From the NCBI GenBank assembly GCA_905181595.1, contig CAJIYI010000001.1:711938-775937 (forward strand): a stretch of 64,000 nt of DNA, given 5' to 3'. Origin of the DNA: an uncultured SAR86 cluster bacterium. GTDB taxonomy: Bacteria; Pseudomonadota; Gammaproteobacteria; Magnimaribacterales; D2472. Each line of letters starts with the position of its first letter. Positions within the stretch are counted from its first letter, which is position 1. The notes beneath the pieces were generated by a model. The model made no database searches, was not told the DNA's origin, and worked only from the letters and a program-made list of their open reading frames with translations. Shown here piece after piece: positions 8,770 to 17,540 of this stretch. Both the position numbers and the translations under genes were made by a program.

Positions 8770-9917
8770 AAATTCTCCTTATCTATGTATTGATTTATAT
8801 ACTCATTAAAATTTGTTTCTATGAATGTAGGCGCCAGACCAAATTCTTCCAGTGAGTATTGGTGAGAACCCATTTCATGCTGGTTCTCTTCTTTCCATGC
8901 AGTCATAGCATTCTCAGCTTGGTCAGTAAAATCCTGATCTATAAATTGATAGACAATCGACATTTCCGCAATGGGGTCTTCAATCATCTTAAGAAAATCT
9001 AGATTCAAAAAATTGTCAGGATTGTCATTGCTTACCTTCATGCAGTGATTTAATACTTTTGATAATTTATTTGCCCAGTGGGAGCCAATATTATTTTTAT
9101 CATAGCTATTTGTAAGCGGTTCAAATAGGTTGGCGCACATAGAACAAAATGAAGGCACAGTTTTTTGTGGGTCTCTGTGAGTCTGAATAACTTTTGAGTC
9201 AGGAAATACCATCAGCAGCTTATCAATAAAGCCGAGATGATGAGGTGATTTTAAAACCCATCTTTTTTTCTCTCTGCCAGGATTCTGCCATTGAAGGTAC
9301 TGGAGCATGATTTTTAACTGATTGTATGCATGAATATGATCTTGATCTTCAACCCAAGATGAATAACTAGGCAGTCTCATGAAGGACTCAGGAACCGTGC
9401 TAAAAAATGTATGTTCCAGCAGCAAGATTTCTTCGTCTGCTCCTTTGTAGTCCCATGGATGAATAGTTAATGCTTCTGGAGAAGCTGCTACCACAGCATC
9501 AACCTCAGCTTTTCCTAGGGCCATTCGCTCTGATGGATTGCCTCGCTCTTCATTAGGCAGCATTGCTGGGTATCTGCCTTCCCACCAAAGCATCGCTGTA
9601 TGTCTTGGATCAGCAGCCAGCAACCTGTGAGTCATCGTACTGCCTGTTCTTGGTAAACCTACGATGACAATTGGTGCAACTATCTGCTCATTTAAAATTT
9701 CAGGATGATTGATCACGGCATCTTCAATCCTCAACATATTTGACAGTACACCTATGAGTCTATGGTGTTGAGCTTGAATGCCAATATCATTTAAGTCAGC
9801 CTCATTGTTAATTGAGTAAACTAACTTATTGAATCCTTCTTCAAATAGAGGATTCCCTATAAATCTTAATCCTGTAATTTTCTTAGCCTCTTCAAGCAGT
9901 TGATTTGCATCAAGCAT
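8766..9917 (-). CDS. Sulfotransferase family protein
   Basis: A 383-residue protein with the PAPS 5'-phosphosulfate loop GLPRTGST at 87-94 and the 3'-phosphate-binding region around LMVFPDSKVIQTHRDPQKTV. It matches the Sulfotransfer_3-type proteins common in marine and actinobacterial lipid or steroid loci. It would move a sulfuryl group from PAPS to a hydroxyl of an unknown acceptor. It overlaps the DUF1214 gene before it by eight bases and the SDR after it by four, so the three form one translationally coupled unit. A sulfatase that could do the reverse reaction is encoded at 29314-30870. Confidence 0.82.
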   Translation of the reverse strand: MLDANQLLEEAKKITGLRFIGNPLFEEGFNKLVYSINNEADLNDIGIQAQHHRLIGVLSNMLRIEDAVINHPEILNEQIVAPIVIVGLPRTGSTMTHRLLAADPRHTAMLWWEGRYPAMLPNEERGNPSERMALGKAEVDAVVAASPEALTIHPWDYKGADEEILLLEHTFFSTVPESFMRLPSYSSWVEDQDHIHAYNQLKIMLQYLQWQNPGREKKRWVLKSPHHLGFIDKLLMVFPDSKVIQTHRDPQKTVPSFCSMCANLFEPLTNSYDKNNIGSHWANKLSKVLNHCMKVSNDNPDNFLNLDFLKMIEDPIAEMSIVYQFIDQDFTDQAENAMTAWKEENQHEMGSHQYSLEEFGLAPTFIETNFNEYINQYIDKENL

Positions 9918-10998
9918 GTTCTACCTCCAAATCTGTTAATTTCTTAATCGAGACCTCAGGAATAGGGCAGCTATCCGCACCTATCCACCTAAGAAGCATA
10001 GCCCCGTTGTCTCTTCCCTCCGTAATAAGGTTGTTTTCAATGCCAAGATTTTTGTGACTCACTATTATGGTTGCTGAATTATCGGGATTCATTTTCGCCG
10101 TTGCTGAATTTAGATGAATTGGATTATGTCTGTAGTCCAATGATTCCATCCAAAAATTTTCAAGCTGGAAGTTCCAAAATTCACAGGAGGGTATATCGGT
10201 TTTAATTTCAAGATATTCACTAGAATTAAATTCAAAGTAGCCATGCAGATAAAATATTTTTGGATCGCCTCCAGCCGCTTGAAAAAAGGCTTGATCCCCC
10301 AGAGGCAATTGATTCTTATGATTCTTTTTAAAATCATGCACCCATCCTAAAAATGTTTGTGCCGTTCCTTTGACAAATGCAAGAGACTGCTTGAGATGCT
10401 TGTTTAGCTCATCATTTGTTAAAAGCTGAGGATCTGCAGGATTGCCTATTTTAGTTATATTTACCACAGCATGTTTTTGCGTAACTCTTCTAGAGTATGT
10501 CTGTCTAACTATTAACATGTTTGCTTGAGAGGGCATGTGCAAGTAATTATTTGCACTTATCTCTTGCCCTAGCACTAATTTAAAATCTCCATCATCAGAC
10601 ACAGTCATTTCAGACAAATCAATTTCACCCAATGAGTTCATGGTCCCATCGATTGAATATCTATTTTCCTTAACCCCAAAACTAAGATACTCAACTTCAC
10701 CAATGTTGCCAAATACTTCATACGAACTAGAGCCATCTATGTTTGCGTTTAGATATATGTTGTCGGGATTATCCGCACCAATTTTTGCTGTTTCATGTGA
10801 CAAACTATAAAAAGATGGATTGTGTTTATTTGAGTGTTCTATGTTCATCTCAAGTGACAATCTTAATAACCTTGTAAGGTATCTGTAGCCCTCAACCTCA
10901 TCTGTATTGGTTAAATCATCTTGGCTTGAAACTATATCTCCAATCGACTTAAGCTCGTCACAAAATTCATTCCAGTTTTGCTTAAATGTTTGTGTCAT
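9910..10998 (-). CDS. DUF1214 domain protein
   Basis: A 362-residue soluble protein. The C-terminal part (about 250-350) fits DUF1214: CEFWNFQLENFWMESLDYRH, the NSATAKMNPDNSATIIVSHK stretch and LLRWIGADSCPIPEV. No signal peptide or membrane segment is present. Such proteins recur beside sulfotransferases, SDRs and Rieske or P450 oxygenases in marine proteobacteria and mycobacteria, but their biochemical activity is unknown. It is the first gene of the leftward cluster and is divergent, with a 63-base gap, from the APH-like kinase gene. The ribosome site is weak (AAAGAAA). Confidence 0.7.
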   Translation of the reverse strand: MTQTFKQNWNEFCDELKSIGDIVSSQDDLTNTDEVEGYRYLTRLLRLSLEMNIEHSNKHNPSFYSLSHETAKIGADNPDNIYLNANIDGSSSYEVFGNIGEVEYLSFGVKENRYSIDGTMNSLGEIDLSEMTVSDDGDFKLVLGQEISANNYLHMPSQANMLIVRQTYSRRVTQKHAVVNITKIGNPADPQLLTNDELNKHLKQSLAFVKGTAQTFLGWVHDFKKNHKNQLPLGDQAFFQAAGGDPKIFYLHGYFEFNSSEYLEIKTDIPSCEFWNFQLENFWMESLDYRHNPIHLNSATAKMNPDNSATIIVSHKNLGIENNLITEGRDNGAMLLRWIGADSCPIPEVSIKKLTDLEVEHA

Positions 10999-11061
10999 AT
11001 TATTTCTTTTTAATTAAATAAATATATATTATGGTTAGTAGTAAATCATATAAATTTTAAG

Positions 11062-12132
11062 ATGCCAAAACCACAAGAAAGAAATCAAGAAGAGACCAAA
11101 GTAATTTTTCAATCCTGGTTGGAAGAAAAACTTACAACTGCCTCAGATATCAATGTAGAAATCTTGGGGGGCCCAGAAAATACTGGCTTTTCCAATGAAA
11201 CTTTAAGTTTTCAGGTTTCATATTCTCTAGGTGATGAAGAGATTAGCAAAGGCATGGTTGTGAGATTCTATCCCGAAGGTTTTTTTGTTTTTCCTGATTA
11301 CGATATTCATAAGCAATTTCTAATCATGCAAAAGCTGTCCGCTCACAATATCAAAGTTCCGAATGTTTTATGGTACGAGGAAAGCGATGAAGTTTTCGGA
11401 ACATCATTTTATGTCATGGAAATGGCTGAGGGCGATGCTCCTTCTGATAATCCACCTTTCCATCAAGAGGGTTGGGTTGCGGATTCCTCAGAAGAGATTC
11501 GCGAGAAAATTTGGTGGGGCTGGGTTGAAGAAATGTCCAAAGTGCATCAAGTTGATATCTCAACCGGTGAGTATGAGTTTTTGAATAGACCTGAATTAGG
11601 CGATAACTATCTTGATCAAGAGCTCAATTATTATTTAAATTTTCACGAGTGGGCAATGGAAGGAGAGGCGCATCCAGTTGCTGATCAAGCCCGTGAGTGG
11701 TTAATTGCAAACAAGCCTGTATCAAATCAATCTTCGATTATCTGGGGAGACTCCAGATGTGCAAACATAATGTATTTACCTAATGGTGAAATCTCTGCAG
11801 TTCTTGATTGGGAAATGGCATCTTTGGGTGATCCTTGTATGGACCTAGCATGGGGCATTGCTATTGACGACTGCAACAGCAAGGGTGTTGGCGCAGAAAG
11901 GCTACCTGGATTTCCAGGACCTGTAGCTACCATAGCAAAATGGGAAGCTTTGACTGGTTTCAGCGCAGATAATTTTGATTATTTCTACACATTAGCTTTG
12001 TATAAATTTACGGTAATAATGATCAAGGTTGTAAGAAAGCTTGAGCATTACGAAATAATGCCAATGGGTTTAAATGCACACATTAATAATCACGTTACAC
12101 CTATCTTAGAAGCAAAACTCAAGGAGCTTTAA
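11062..12132 (+). CDS. APH-like phosphotransferase family protein
   Basis: A 356-residue protein with the aminoglycoside-phosphotransferase/choline-kinase fold. The catalytic loop reads WGDSRCANI with Asp230 and Asn235; the usual His of HGD is Trp. The metal motif is LDWE (Asp249) followed by MASLGDPCMDLAW. It resembles the ACAD10-like group associated with acyl-CoA, steroid or fatty-acid catabolism rather than antibiotic resistance, and probably phosphorylates a hydroxylated small molecule. An aldehyde dehydrogenase follows after two bases, so they are co-transcribed. Confidence 0.8.
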   Translation: MPKPQERNQEETKVIFQSWLEEKLTTASDINVEILGGPENTGFSNETLSFQVSYSLGDEEISKGMVVRFYPEGFFVFPDYDIHKQFLIMQKLSAHNIKVPNVLWYEESDEVFGTSFYVMEMAEGDAPSDNPPFHQEGWVADSSEEIREKIWWGWVEEMSKVHQVDISTGEYEFLNRPELGDNYLDQELNYYLNFHEWAMEGEAHPVADQAREWLIANKPVSNQSSIIWGDSRCANIMYLPNGEISAVLDWEMASLGDPCMDLAWGIAIDDCNSKGVGAERLPGFPGPVATIAKWEALTGFSADNFDYFYTLALYKFTVIMIKVVRKLEHYEIMPMGLNAHINNHVTPILEAKLKEL

Positions 12133-12134
12133 TC

Positions 12135-13661
12135 ATGGCTATTTTTTCTATTTCTCACTCAGAGAGTGGTCGCAAACAGCTTTCTCTAAAGAGTCCTGTT
12201 GATCTTTCTCACATTGATACATATGACTGTGCAAACTCAGATGAAATATCTGCGGTCATGACACAGGCAAAAATTGCTCAATCTAAGTGGAAACAAACAA
12301 CCTTAAAAGAGAGGGTTGAGTTAATGCATAGAGTTGCAGATGTTGTTATCCAGCAACAAGATAGGATTATGGATGTTGTTATGCGTGAAACTGGCAAGCC
12401 TGTCCAAGAGGCCATGGCTATGGAGGTTTTTTCAGCGGTTGATTCACTGGTTTTCTACGCTAAGAGAGCTGAGAAATGGCTCTCTGATAAAAAAATTAAG
12501 ATGCATGGGCCAATGCGATTCTTAAAAAAAACGATTATTACCTATAAGCCTCGAGGTGTTGTTGCAGTGATTACTCCTTGGAATGGCCCATTTATTCTTT
12601 CAATTAACCCTGTCATTCAAGCGATATTATGTGGGAACAGCGTTATTGTTAAACCCTCTGAAGTTACTCCAATGTCAGGCGCTATGGTCCAAGAGATTTT
12701 TGCATTAGCAGATGCGCCTATGCACTTAGTTCAAACTCTTATTGGTGATGGTGAAACTGGTGCTGAACTTATTAGCCAAGGACCAGACAAGGTTTCTTTT
12801 ACAGGCAGCGTTGCTACGGGTAAAAAAATTGCTGCAAAGTGTGGTGAAATGCTTATTCCTTTCAGCTTAGAGCTTGGTGGTAAAGATGCAATGATTGTAT
12901 GTTCAGATGCTGATGTTAAAGATGCAGCTAGCGGGGCAGTTGTTGGCTCCTTTATGAACGCTGGGCAATACTGCTGCGGCACTGAAAGAATTTATGTGAT
13001 GTCAGATATTTATGATGAATTTGTTGCCGAAGTTGTTTCTATTACCAAATCTTTAGTCCAATCAAATGATTGCAAAGGAGATGTTGGTCCTACGTTTTGG
13101 GATAAGCAAATCGATATTATTGAAGATCACGTTAATGATGCTATCGCCAAAGGCGCCACTGTTCTTGCTGGTGGAAAAAGAAACCCAGCTTTTGCAGGCC
13201 TCTATTTTGAACCAACCGTGATGACAGAAGTTACCCATGAGATGAAAATCATGAAGGATGAAACTTTTGGTCCGGTCATATGCATTATGAAGGTGAGTTC
13301 TGAAGATGAAGCCTTGTCATTAGCCAATCAATCCCATTATGGTTTAAACGGAAATGTTTGGACAAAAGATTTGGTTAAGGGTCAAAAACTGGCTCGCTCC
13401 ATAGAAACGGGAGCTTGCTCGGTAAACGACATGGCGATGAGCTATGGTGTTAATGAAGTTCCCTTTGGCGGCGTTAAAAATAGTGGCTTAGGTGTCGTTA
13501 ATGGCAAAGAAGGATTGTTAGGCTATGCTCACGCAATGCCAATTATCATTGGCAAAAAATCAGCTTCTGCTTACCCATATACAGATAAGTCATTTGAGCA
13601 GTTACAAGGCGCTCTTAAGATTTTTTGGGGCAACAGAATAGTACGCAAAATTTTTGGTTAG
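12135..13661 (+). CDS. NAD(P)-dependent aldehyde dehydrogenase
   Basis: A 508-residue ALDH superfamily enzyme. Visible are the TPWNGPF cofactor/oxyanion motif at 147-153, the FTGSVATGK loop, general base Glu246 in ELGGK, and nucleophile Cys280 in GQYCCGTERIYV; ETFGPVICIMK and FGGVKNSG lie further on. Overall it is closest to succinate-semialdehyde or benzaldehyde-type members. It oxidises an aldehyde to the acid. The pairing with the APH-like kinase suggests both act on intermediates of the same pathway. The gene is convergent with the following SDR. Confidence 0.88.
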   Translation: MAIFSISHSESGRKQLSLKSPVDLSHIDTYDCANSDEISAVMTQAKIAQSKWKQTTLKERVELMHRVADVVIQQQDRIMDVVMRETGKPVQEAMAMEVFSAVDSLVFYAKRAEKWLSDKKIKMHGPMRFLKKTIITYKPRGVVAVITPWNGPFILSINPVIQAILCGNSVIVKPSEVTPMSGAMVQEIFALADAPMHLVQTLIGDGETGAELISQGPDKVSFTGSVATGKKIAAKCGEMLIPFSLELGGKDAMIVCSDADVKDAASGAVVGSFMNAGQYCCGTERIYVMSDIYDEFVAEVVSITKSLVQSNDCKGDVGPTFWDKQIDIIEDHVNDAIAKGATVLAGGKRNPAFAGLYFEPTVMTEVTHEMKIMKDETFGPVICIMKVSSEDEALSLANQSHYGLNGNVWTKDLVKGQKLARSIETGACSVNDMAMSYGVNEVPFGGVKNSGLGVVNGKEGLLGYAHAMPIIIGKKSASAYPYTDKSFEQLQGALKIFWGNRIVRKIFG

Positions 13662-13675
13662 TCTTCACCTAAGCA

Positions 13676-14446
13676 TTATTTAGGTTTTGCTACATCAAGA
13701 TATGCAGGACTTTCTCCGCCCCCGTGGACTTCCAGAGCAGATCCTGTAACCCATTCGGCCAGATCAGAAGCAAAAAACACACATGCATTTGCTACGTCTT
13801 GTGGCTGACCCATCCTCTTTAGAGGTATCGTTTGTGCTACTTTTTTAATCTCAGATTTACTGCCGTAATGCAGGATTGAATTCTCTGTTTCAATGTAACC
13901 AACAATGATTGAATTTACTTTAATCTTTGGAGCCCATTCAACTGCCAATGTTTTTGTTAAGTTGACCAATGCTCCTTTTGCAGCACCATAAGCGGCACTG
14001 CCAGGGGTAGGTCGAGTAGCGGTAACGCTAGAGATATTAATAATGTTTGAAACCGTTTTCTGTTTAATCATTTTTTTTGCAATTTTTTGGCTCAAGTTCA
14101 ATGGAGCTGTTAAATTGAGATCAATAATTGCTTCATGAAACTTTGGTGATGCTGTAAGCGAGTCTGCCATTGGAGCTCCTCCAGCATTATTGATCAGAAC
14201 ATCTATTGACTTATATTTTGATGCGATATCTTTTATGGCACTATCTATTGATTCTGTGTTCCTGATATCACATTCAATAAAATATCCTGCATTATCTTTA
14301 GATTGAATTTTTCGTTTAGGCTTATTTCTGGCAAGTATTATTACGTTCGCTTGATGCTTTAAAAAAGTTTTTGTGATCTCAAGTCCAATGCCCTTAGAAC
14401 CCCCAGTAATTACAACAGTTTTATTTTTAAAATTTATATTCGTCAC
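13676..14446 (-). CDS. Short-chain dehydrogenase/reductase
   Basis: A 256-residue classical SDR: cofactor loop TGGSKGIG at 14-21, NNAGG at 86-90, Ser140, and Tyr153-xxx-Lys157 (YGAAK), ending with a GSALEVHGGGESPAYLDVA tail. It is about as close to FabG-like reductases as to steroid dehydrogenases; the substrate is unknown. It is divergent from the F420 operon, sharing the 181-base gap that holds the npdG promoter, and convergent with the aldehyde dehydrogenase gene. Confidence 0.85.
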   Translation of the reverse strand: MTNINFKNKTVVITGGSKGIGLEITKTFLKHQANVIILARNKPKRKIQSKDNAGYFIECDIRNTESIDSAIKDIASKYKSIDVLINNAGGAPMADSLTASPKFHEAIIDLNLTAPLNLSQKIAKKMIKQKTVSNIINISSVTATRPTPGSAAYGAAKGALVNLTKTLAVEWAPKIKVNSIIVGYIETENSILHYGSKSEIKKVAQTIPLKRMGQPQDVANACVFFASDLAEWVTGSALEVHGGGESPAYLDVAKPK

Positions 14447-14581
14447 TCAATTCACCATTGTTGTTAGATAAATAATTATAACCCTGCCAATAAAATCTTT
14501 TAAGTAGATAAGGATTTTAAACTACTTGTAAAGTTGACATATTATTTATGATTGATACCCATTGATTCATGAATAAGTTTG

Positions 14582-14620
14582 TATAATCTAGTCATTAATA
14601 CATTGAAATCAATCTAGGAG
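14582..14620 (+). promoter_or_regulatory. Promoter -10 and ribosome site of the F420 operon
   Basis: TATAAT at 14582-14587 is a perfect -10 element 40 bases before the npdG ATG. A Shine-Dalgarno AGGAG lies at 14616-14620, seven bases before the start. No strong -35 is positioned at 16-18 bases; a TTGACA occurs further up at 14534-14539 but is too distant. This gap is the only plausible place for transcription of the F420 genes to start, because the downstream genes abut or overlap. Confidence 0.5.
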
Positions 14621-14627
14621 TATATCT

Positions 14628-15260
14628 ATGAAAATTGCAATTCTTGGTGGAACAGGGGCTCTTGGTAAAGGATTGGCCTCTAGATGGATCAAGGCTAATC
14701 ACGAAGTCTTAATTGGTAGCAGAGATATAAATAAAGCTCAGGAAATAGCCGTTGAGCTTGGTCTTGAGTCATCAGCTGGAATGCTCAATATAGATGCTGC
14801 AGACCTTGGCGATATAGCTTGTTTAACAGTTCCATTTGCTCACCAAGAGTCAACATTATCAAGCATTGGCAATAAGTTAGAGGATAAGATTTTAATTGAT
14901 GCGACAGTTCCCCTGGTTCCACCCAAGGTTATGAGAGTTCAACTTCCACCAGAAGGCTCTGCTGCTATGAAAGCTCAAAGTATCATGGGAGAGGGCACTA
15001 AAGTTGTTTCAGCTTTTCAGAATATCTCTGCTGAATTATTGCAAACAGATAAAGAAATTGATTGTGATGTCCTGGTATCTGGAGATTTTCTAGAAGCAAG
15101 AGCTACTGTTATAGAGCTTGCAGCAGATGCAGGCTTAAAGGGTTGGCATGCTGGTCCTTTATGTAATTCAGTCGCTGCCGAAGCTTTGACTTCAATTTTA
15201 ATTGCCATTAATAAAAAACATTCCTTGCAACATTCTGGCATAAAGATCACAGGCCATTAG
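14628..15260 (+). CDS. npdG: NADPH:F420 oxidoreductase (F420-dependent NADP reductase)
   Basis: A 210-residue Rossmann protein that moves hydride between NADPH and coenzyme F420. The dinucleotide loop GGTGALGKG lies at 7-15, and SRDINKA at 31-37 is the Ser-Arg pocket for the NADP 2'-phosphate. The C-terminus CNSVAAEALTSILIAINKKH followed by GIKITGH matches Fno/NpdG proteins, which end soon after an ITG motif. It supplies reduced F420 to F420-dependent enzymes, or the reverse. It leads the F420 operon and has its own promoter and a clear ribosome site. Family recognition is strong; direction of the reaction in vivo is unknown. Confidence 0.92.
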   Translation: MKIAILGGTGALGKGLASRWIKANHEVLIGSRDINKAQEIAVELGLESSAGMLNIDAADLGDIACLTVPFAHQESTLSSIGNKLEDKILIDATVPLVPPKVMRVQLPPEGSAAMKAQSIMGEGTKVVSAFQNISAELLQTDKEIDCDVLVSGDFLEARATVIELAADAGLKGWHAGPLCNSVAAEALTSILIAINKKHSLQHSGIKITGH

Positions 15261-15272
15261 CTTTCGAGAAGT

Positions 15273-16037
15273 ATTATTAACTCAATTAATCTAACAGCTT
15301 TAGAAGATTTTCCTCTGATCAATCCAGGCGATAATCTGGCCGACTTAATTATTCAAAAATTAACTCAGCAGAATATTCATCTTGATGATGGCGACATTTT
15401 AACTGTTGCTCAAAAGGTAGTATCAAAAAGTGAAAATAGATATCTTGATATATCCACCTTAACTCCAAGCTCAGAAGCCATATCACTTGCAAATAAGATT
15501 GATAAAGATCCGCAATTTGTTCAAGCCATCCTAAATGAATCAAAGCAAGTTGTTCGCCACAGAATGGGAGTGTTAATTGTTGAGCATAAATTAGGTTTTA
15601 TTCATGCTAATGCTGGCATAGACCGCTCTAATATAGATCAATCATTAAATCAGGTTCTCCTGCTTCCCGAAGATCCGGATTTATCATCAGATAAATTACG
15701 CTCAACTATTAGCAAACATTTCGGAAAAAACATTGCCCTAATTATTACTGACACCATGGGTCGTCCTTTTAGGAATGGCATCGTAGGGTTTGCTATAGGC
15801 AGCTCTAATTTAGAGTCTGTTGTTGACGAGAGAGGTAAACAGGACATATACGGCAATATTTTAAAAGTAACTCAAATAGCAGTTGCAGACGAGCTGGCAG
15901 CAGCAGCTTCGTTGTTGATGGGCCAAGCAGATCAAAAAAAACCAATTGTTCTCATTAGAGGTTATAAATTTAACTTTTCTACATCAAGCAATGGAAAGGA
16001 TCTTATTAGGAGCGAGGAAGAGGATTTATTTAGGTGA
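15273..16037 (+). CDS. cofE: Coenzyme F420-0:L-glutamate ligase (start codon uncertain)
   Basis: Adds glutamate(s) to F420-0. Matches include FPLINPGDNLADLI, DGDILTVAQKVVSKSENRYL, GVLIVEHKLGFIHANAGIDR, LLPEDPD, ITDTMGRPFRNGIVGFAIG and ADELAAAASLLMG. The reading frame is open back to the npdG stop at 15258-15260 and is in the same frame as npdG. It has no ATG, GTG or TTG until the internal ATG at 15564, which would delete about 100 conserved residues. The best-placed candidates are ATT codons at 15273 or 15276 after a purine-rich GAGAAG, or a lost base hides a normal start. No FbiB-type nitroreductase domain follows, so this is the short CofE form. It overlaps cofD by four bases. Confidence 0.85.
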   Translation: MINSINLTALEDFPLINPGDNLADLIIQKLTQQNIHLDDGDILTVAQKVVSKSENRYLDISTLTPSSEAISLANKIDKDPQFVQAILNESKQVVRHRMGVLIVEHKLGFIHANAGIDRSNIDQSLNQVLLLPEDPDLSSDKLRSTISKHFGKNIALIITDTMGRPFRNGIVGFAIGSSNLESVVDERGKQDIYGNILKVTQIAVADELAAAASLLMGQADQKKPIVLIRGYKFNFSTSSNGKDLIRSEEEDLFR

Positions 16038-16963
16038 AAAATTATCTACTTTTATGCGGTGGGGTCGGTGGAGCCAAGCTAGCCCTTGGATTTTCTAAGA
16101 TTCTCTCTGATTCTAATTATACGATTGCTGTAAATACCGGCGATGATTTCAAACACTTTAATCTTAAGATTTGTCCAGATCTTGATACCGTGATGTATAC
16201 CTTATCTAACGAGTCTGATTTATCTAAAGGCTGGGGTAGGGCAAACGAATCTTGGGAAATGTTATCGGCTCTTAAGCAACTTGGAGGAGAAACATGGTTT
16301 CAGTTAGGAGACAAAGATCTTGCTACTCATATTATTCGCACACAACTCATTGCCAATGGCTCTAGTTTGTCGGAAGCTACACAGGAACTAACCCAACGAT
16401 TCGGTTTGAAGTCAAATATTTTACCCATGACTGATGATTTGGTTGAAACATACATTCAAACTCAAAACAGACTCTTGTCCTTTCAAGAGTATTTTGTGAA
16501 GTTTCAATGCGAGCCCTCTGTGACTGATTTTGTTTTTAAGGGTCTTGATAAAGCTAAGTTTAATCCTCTCATCGATCTTGATGCATTTGATGAAATAGTT
16601 ATTTGTCCCTCTAACCCTTTTGTGAGCATAAGCCCAATTATTCAATTAGATCCCCTTAATCAATTTTTAAAATCGCATCCAGAAAGAGTAAGTGTTGTTA
16701 GCCCAATTGTTAATTCAAAATCTTTGAAGGGACCAACCTCTAAAATGATGAATGAGCTTGGCATGGATACATCGGTTTTGACTATTGCAAACTATTACTC
16801 TGAATACGCTCGAACTTTATTTATAGATTCTACCGACCATCAAGAAGAATCTTTGATCGCAGGCATGGGATACAAGGTATCGCTGGCAAACTTAGTTATG
16901 AATAATCTGGGCTCTAAAATCAATCTCGCGCAATCGGTAATTGATTATTTGGAAGCAAAATAA
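16034..16963 (+). CDS. cofD: 2-phospho-L-lactate transferase (CofD/FbiA)
   Basis: Joins the phospholactyl (or phosphoenolpyruvyl) group from the GDP-activated donor to the deazaflavin Fo, giving F420-0 or its dehydro form. The 309-residue protein shows GGVGGAKLALGF at 9-20, NTGDDF near 35, CPDLDTVMYTL, the GGETWFQLGDKDLATHIIR block and ILPMTDDLVETYI, and later CPSNPFVSISPI. The GTG start at 16034 overlaps the cofE stop (GTGA), which indicates coupled translation. Length is normal for the family. Confidence is high. Confidence 0.94.
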   Translation: MKNYLLLCGGVGGAKLALGFSKILSDSNYTIAVNTGDDFKHFNLKICPDLDTVMYTLSNESDLSKGWGRANESWEMLSALKQLGGETWFQLGDKDLATHIIRTQLIANGSSLSEATQELTQRFGLKSNILPMTDDLVETYIQTQNRLLSFQEYFVKFQCEPSVTDFVFKGLDKAKFNPLIDLDAFDEIVICPSNPFVSISPIIQLDPLNQFLKSHPERVSVVSPIVNSKSLKGPTSKMMNELGMDTSVLTIANYYSEYARTLFIDSTDHQEESLIAGMGYKVSLANLVMNNLGSKINLAQSVIDYLEAK

Positions 16964-16964
16964 C

Positions 16965-17540
16965 GTGCAGGTATCAGCTTTCATTCCTATTAAGAAATAC
17001 AGTCACTCAAAAGGGCGTCTTGCTAGCATTCTATCAGAGCAGCAAAGATCAGATCTATCAAAGGCAATGGCCACTCAAACTATTAAGGCTTTAACTCACT
17101 CCAATATCTGCGATTCAATTACCTTGGTGACAAATGATCCTCATCTGATTATCGAGGGCGCGTCTACTTTCTTTACCAGAGCATCCTTAAACCAAGCGCT
17201 AAATGAAGCTATTGCTTGCAACGACTCTAATAATCCAATATTAATTATGCATGCAGACTTACCGAGAATTAACGAAAGAGACCTCGATAATCTTGTTACC
17301 TCCTTCAATAAATCGTTTATCAGCATAGTGCCTGATATTGATGAATCTGGAACAAATTGCCTTCTGTACGATCCAGCAATGAAATTTAATCTTCAATTTG
17401 GTATTAATAGCTATGCTTTATTTTTAAGGGAGTTTAAGGCGAATGATTATCGTTGGAATCAACATTCTATTGAGTCACTGCAGTATGACCTTGACTCAGA
17501 AGATGATTACTTCAAACTAAAGGATTATGTTCGAGGTTAA
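16965..17540 (+). CDS. cofC: 2-phospho-L-lactate guanylyltransferase (CofC/FbiD)
   Basis: Activates 2-phospholactate, phosphoenolpyruvate or 3-phosphoglycerate with GTP for CofD. Family features: FIPIKKYSHSKGRLASIL near the N-terminus, VTNDPHL, ILIMHADLPRINERDLDNLV (the HADLP metal site), and FNLQFGINSYALF near the end. A GTG start one base after the cofD stop is preferred, giving 191 residues; a longer in-frame TTG start at 16941 would overlap cofD by 23 bases and adds residues unlike the family. The substrate preference cannot be read by eye. The stop overlaps the fbiC start. Confidence 0.9.
   Translation: MQVSAFIPIKKYSHSKGRLASILSEQQRSDLSKAMATQTIKALTHSNICDSITLVTNDPHLIIEGASTFFTRASLNQALNEAIACNDSNNPILIMHADLPRINERDLDNLVTSFNKSFISIVPDIDESGTNCLLYDPAMKFNLQFGINSYALFLREFKANDYRWNQHSIESLQYDLDSEDDYFKLKDYVRG

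Noticed and set aside
11062..12132. Aminoglycoside resistance kinase
   Set aside because: Fold is shared, but HGD is WGD and the gene sits in a catabolic cluster beside an ALDH; it fits the ACAD10-like group better.
15564..16037. Starting cofE at the internal ATG 15564
   Set aside because: This removes about 100 upstream residues that match CofE well and are in frame and uninterrupted.
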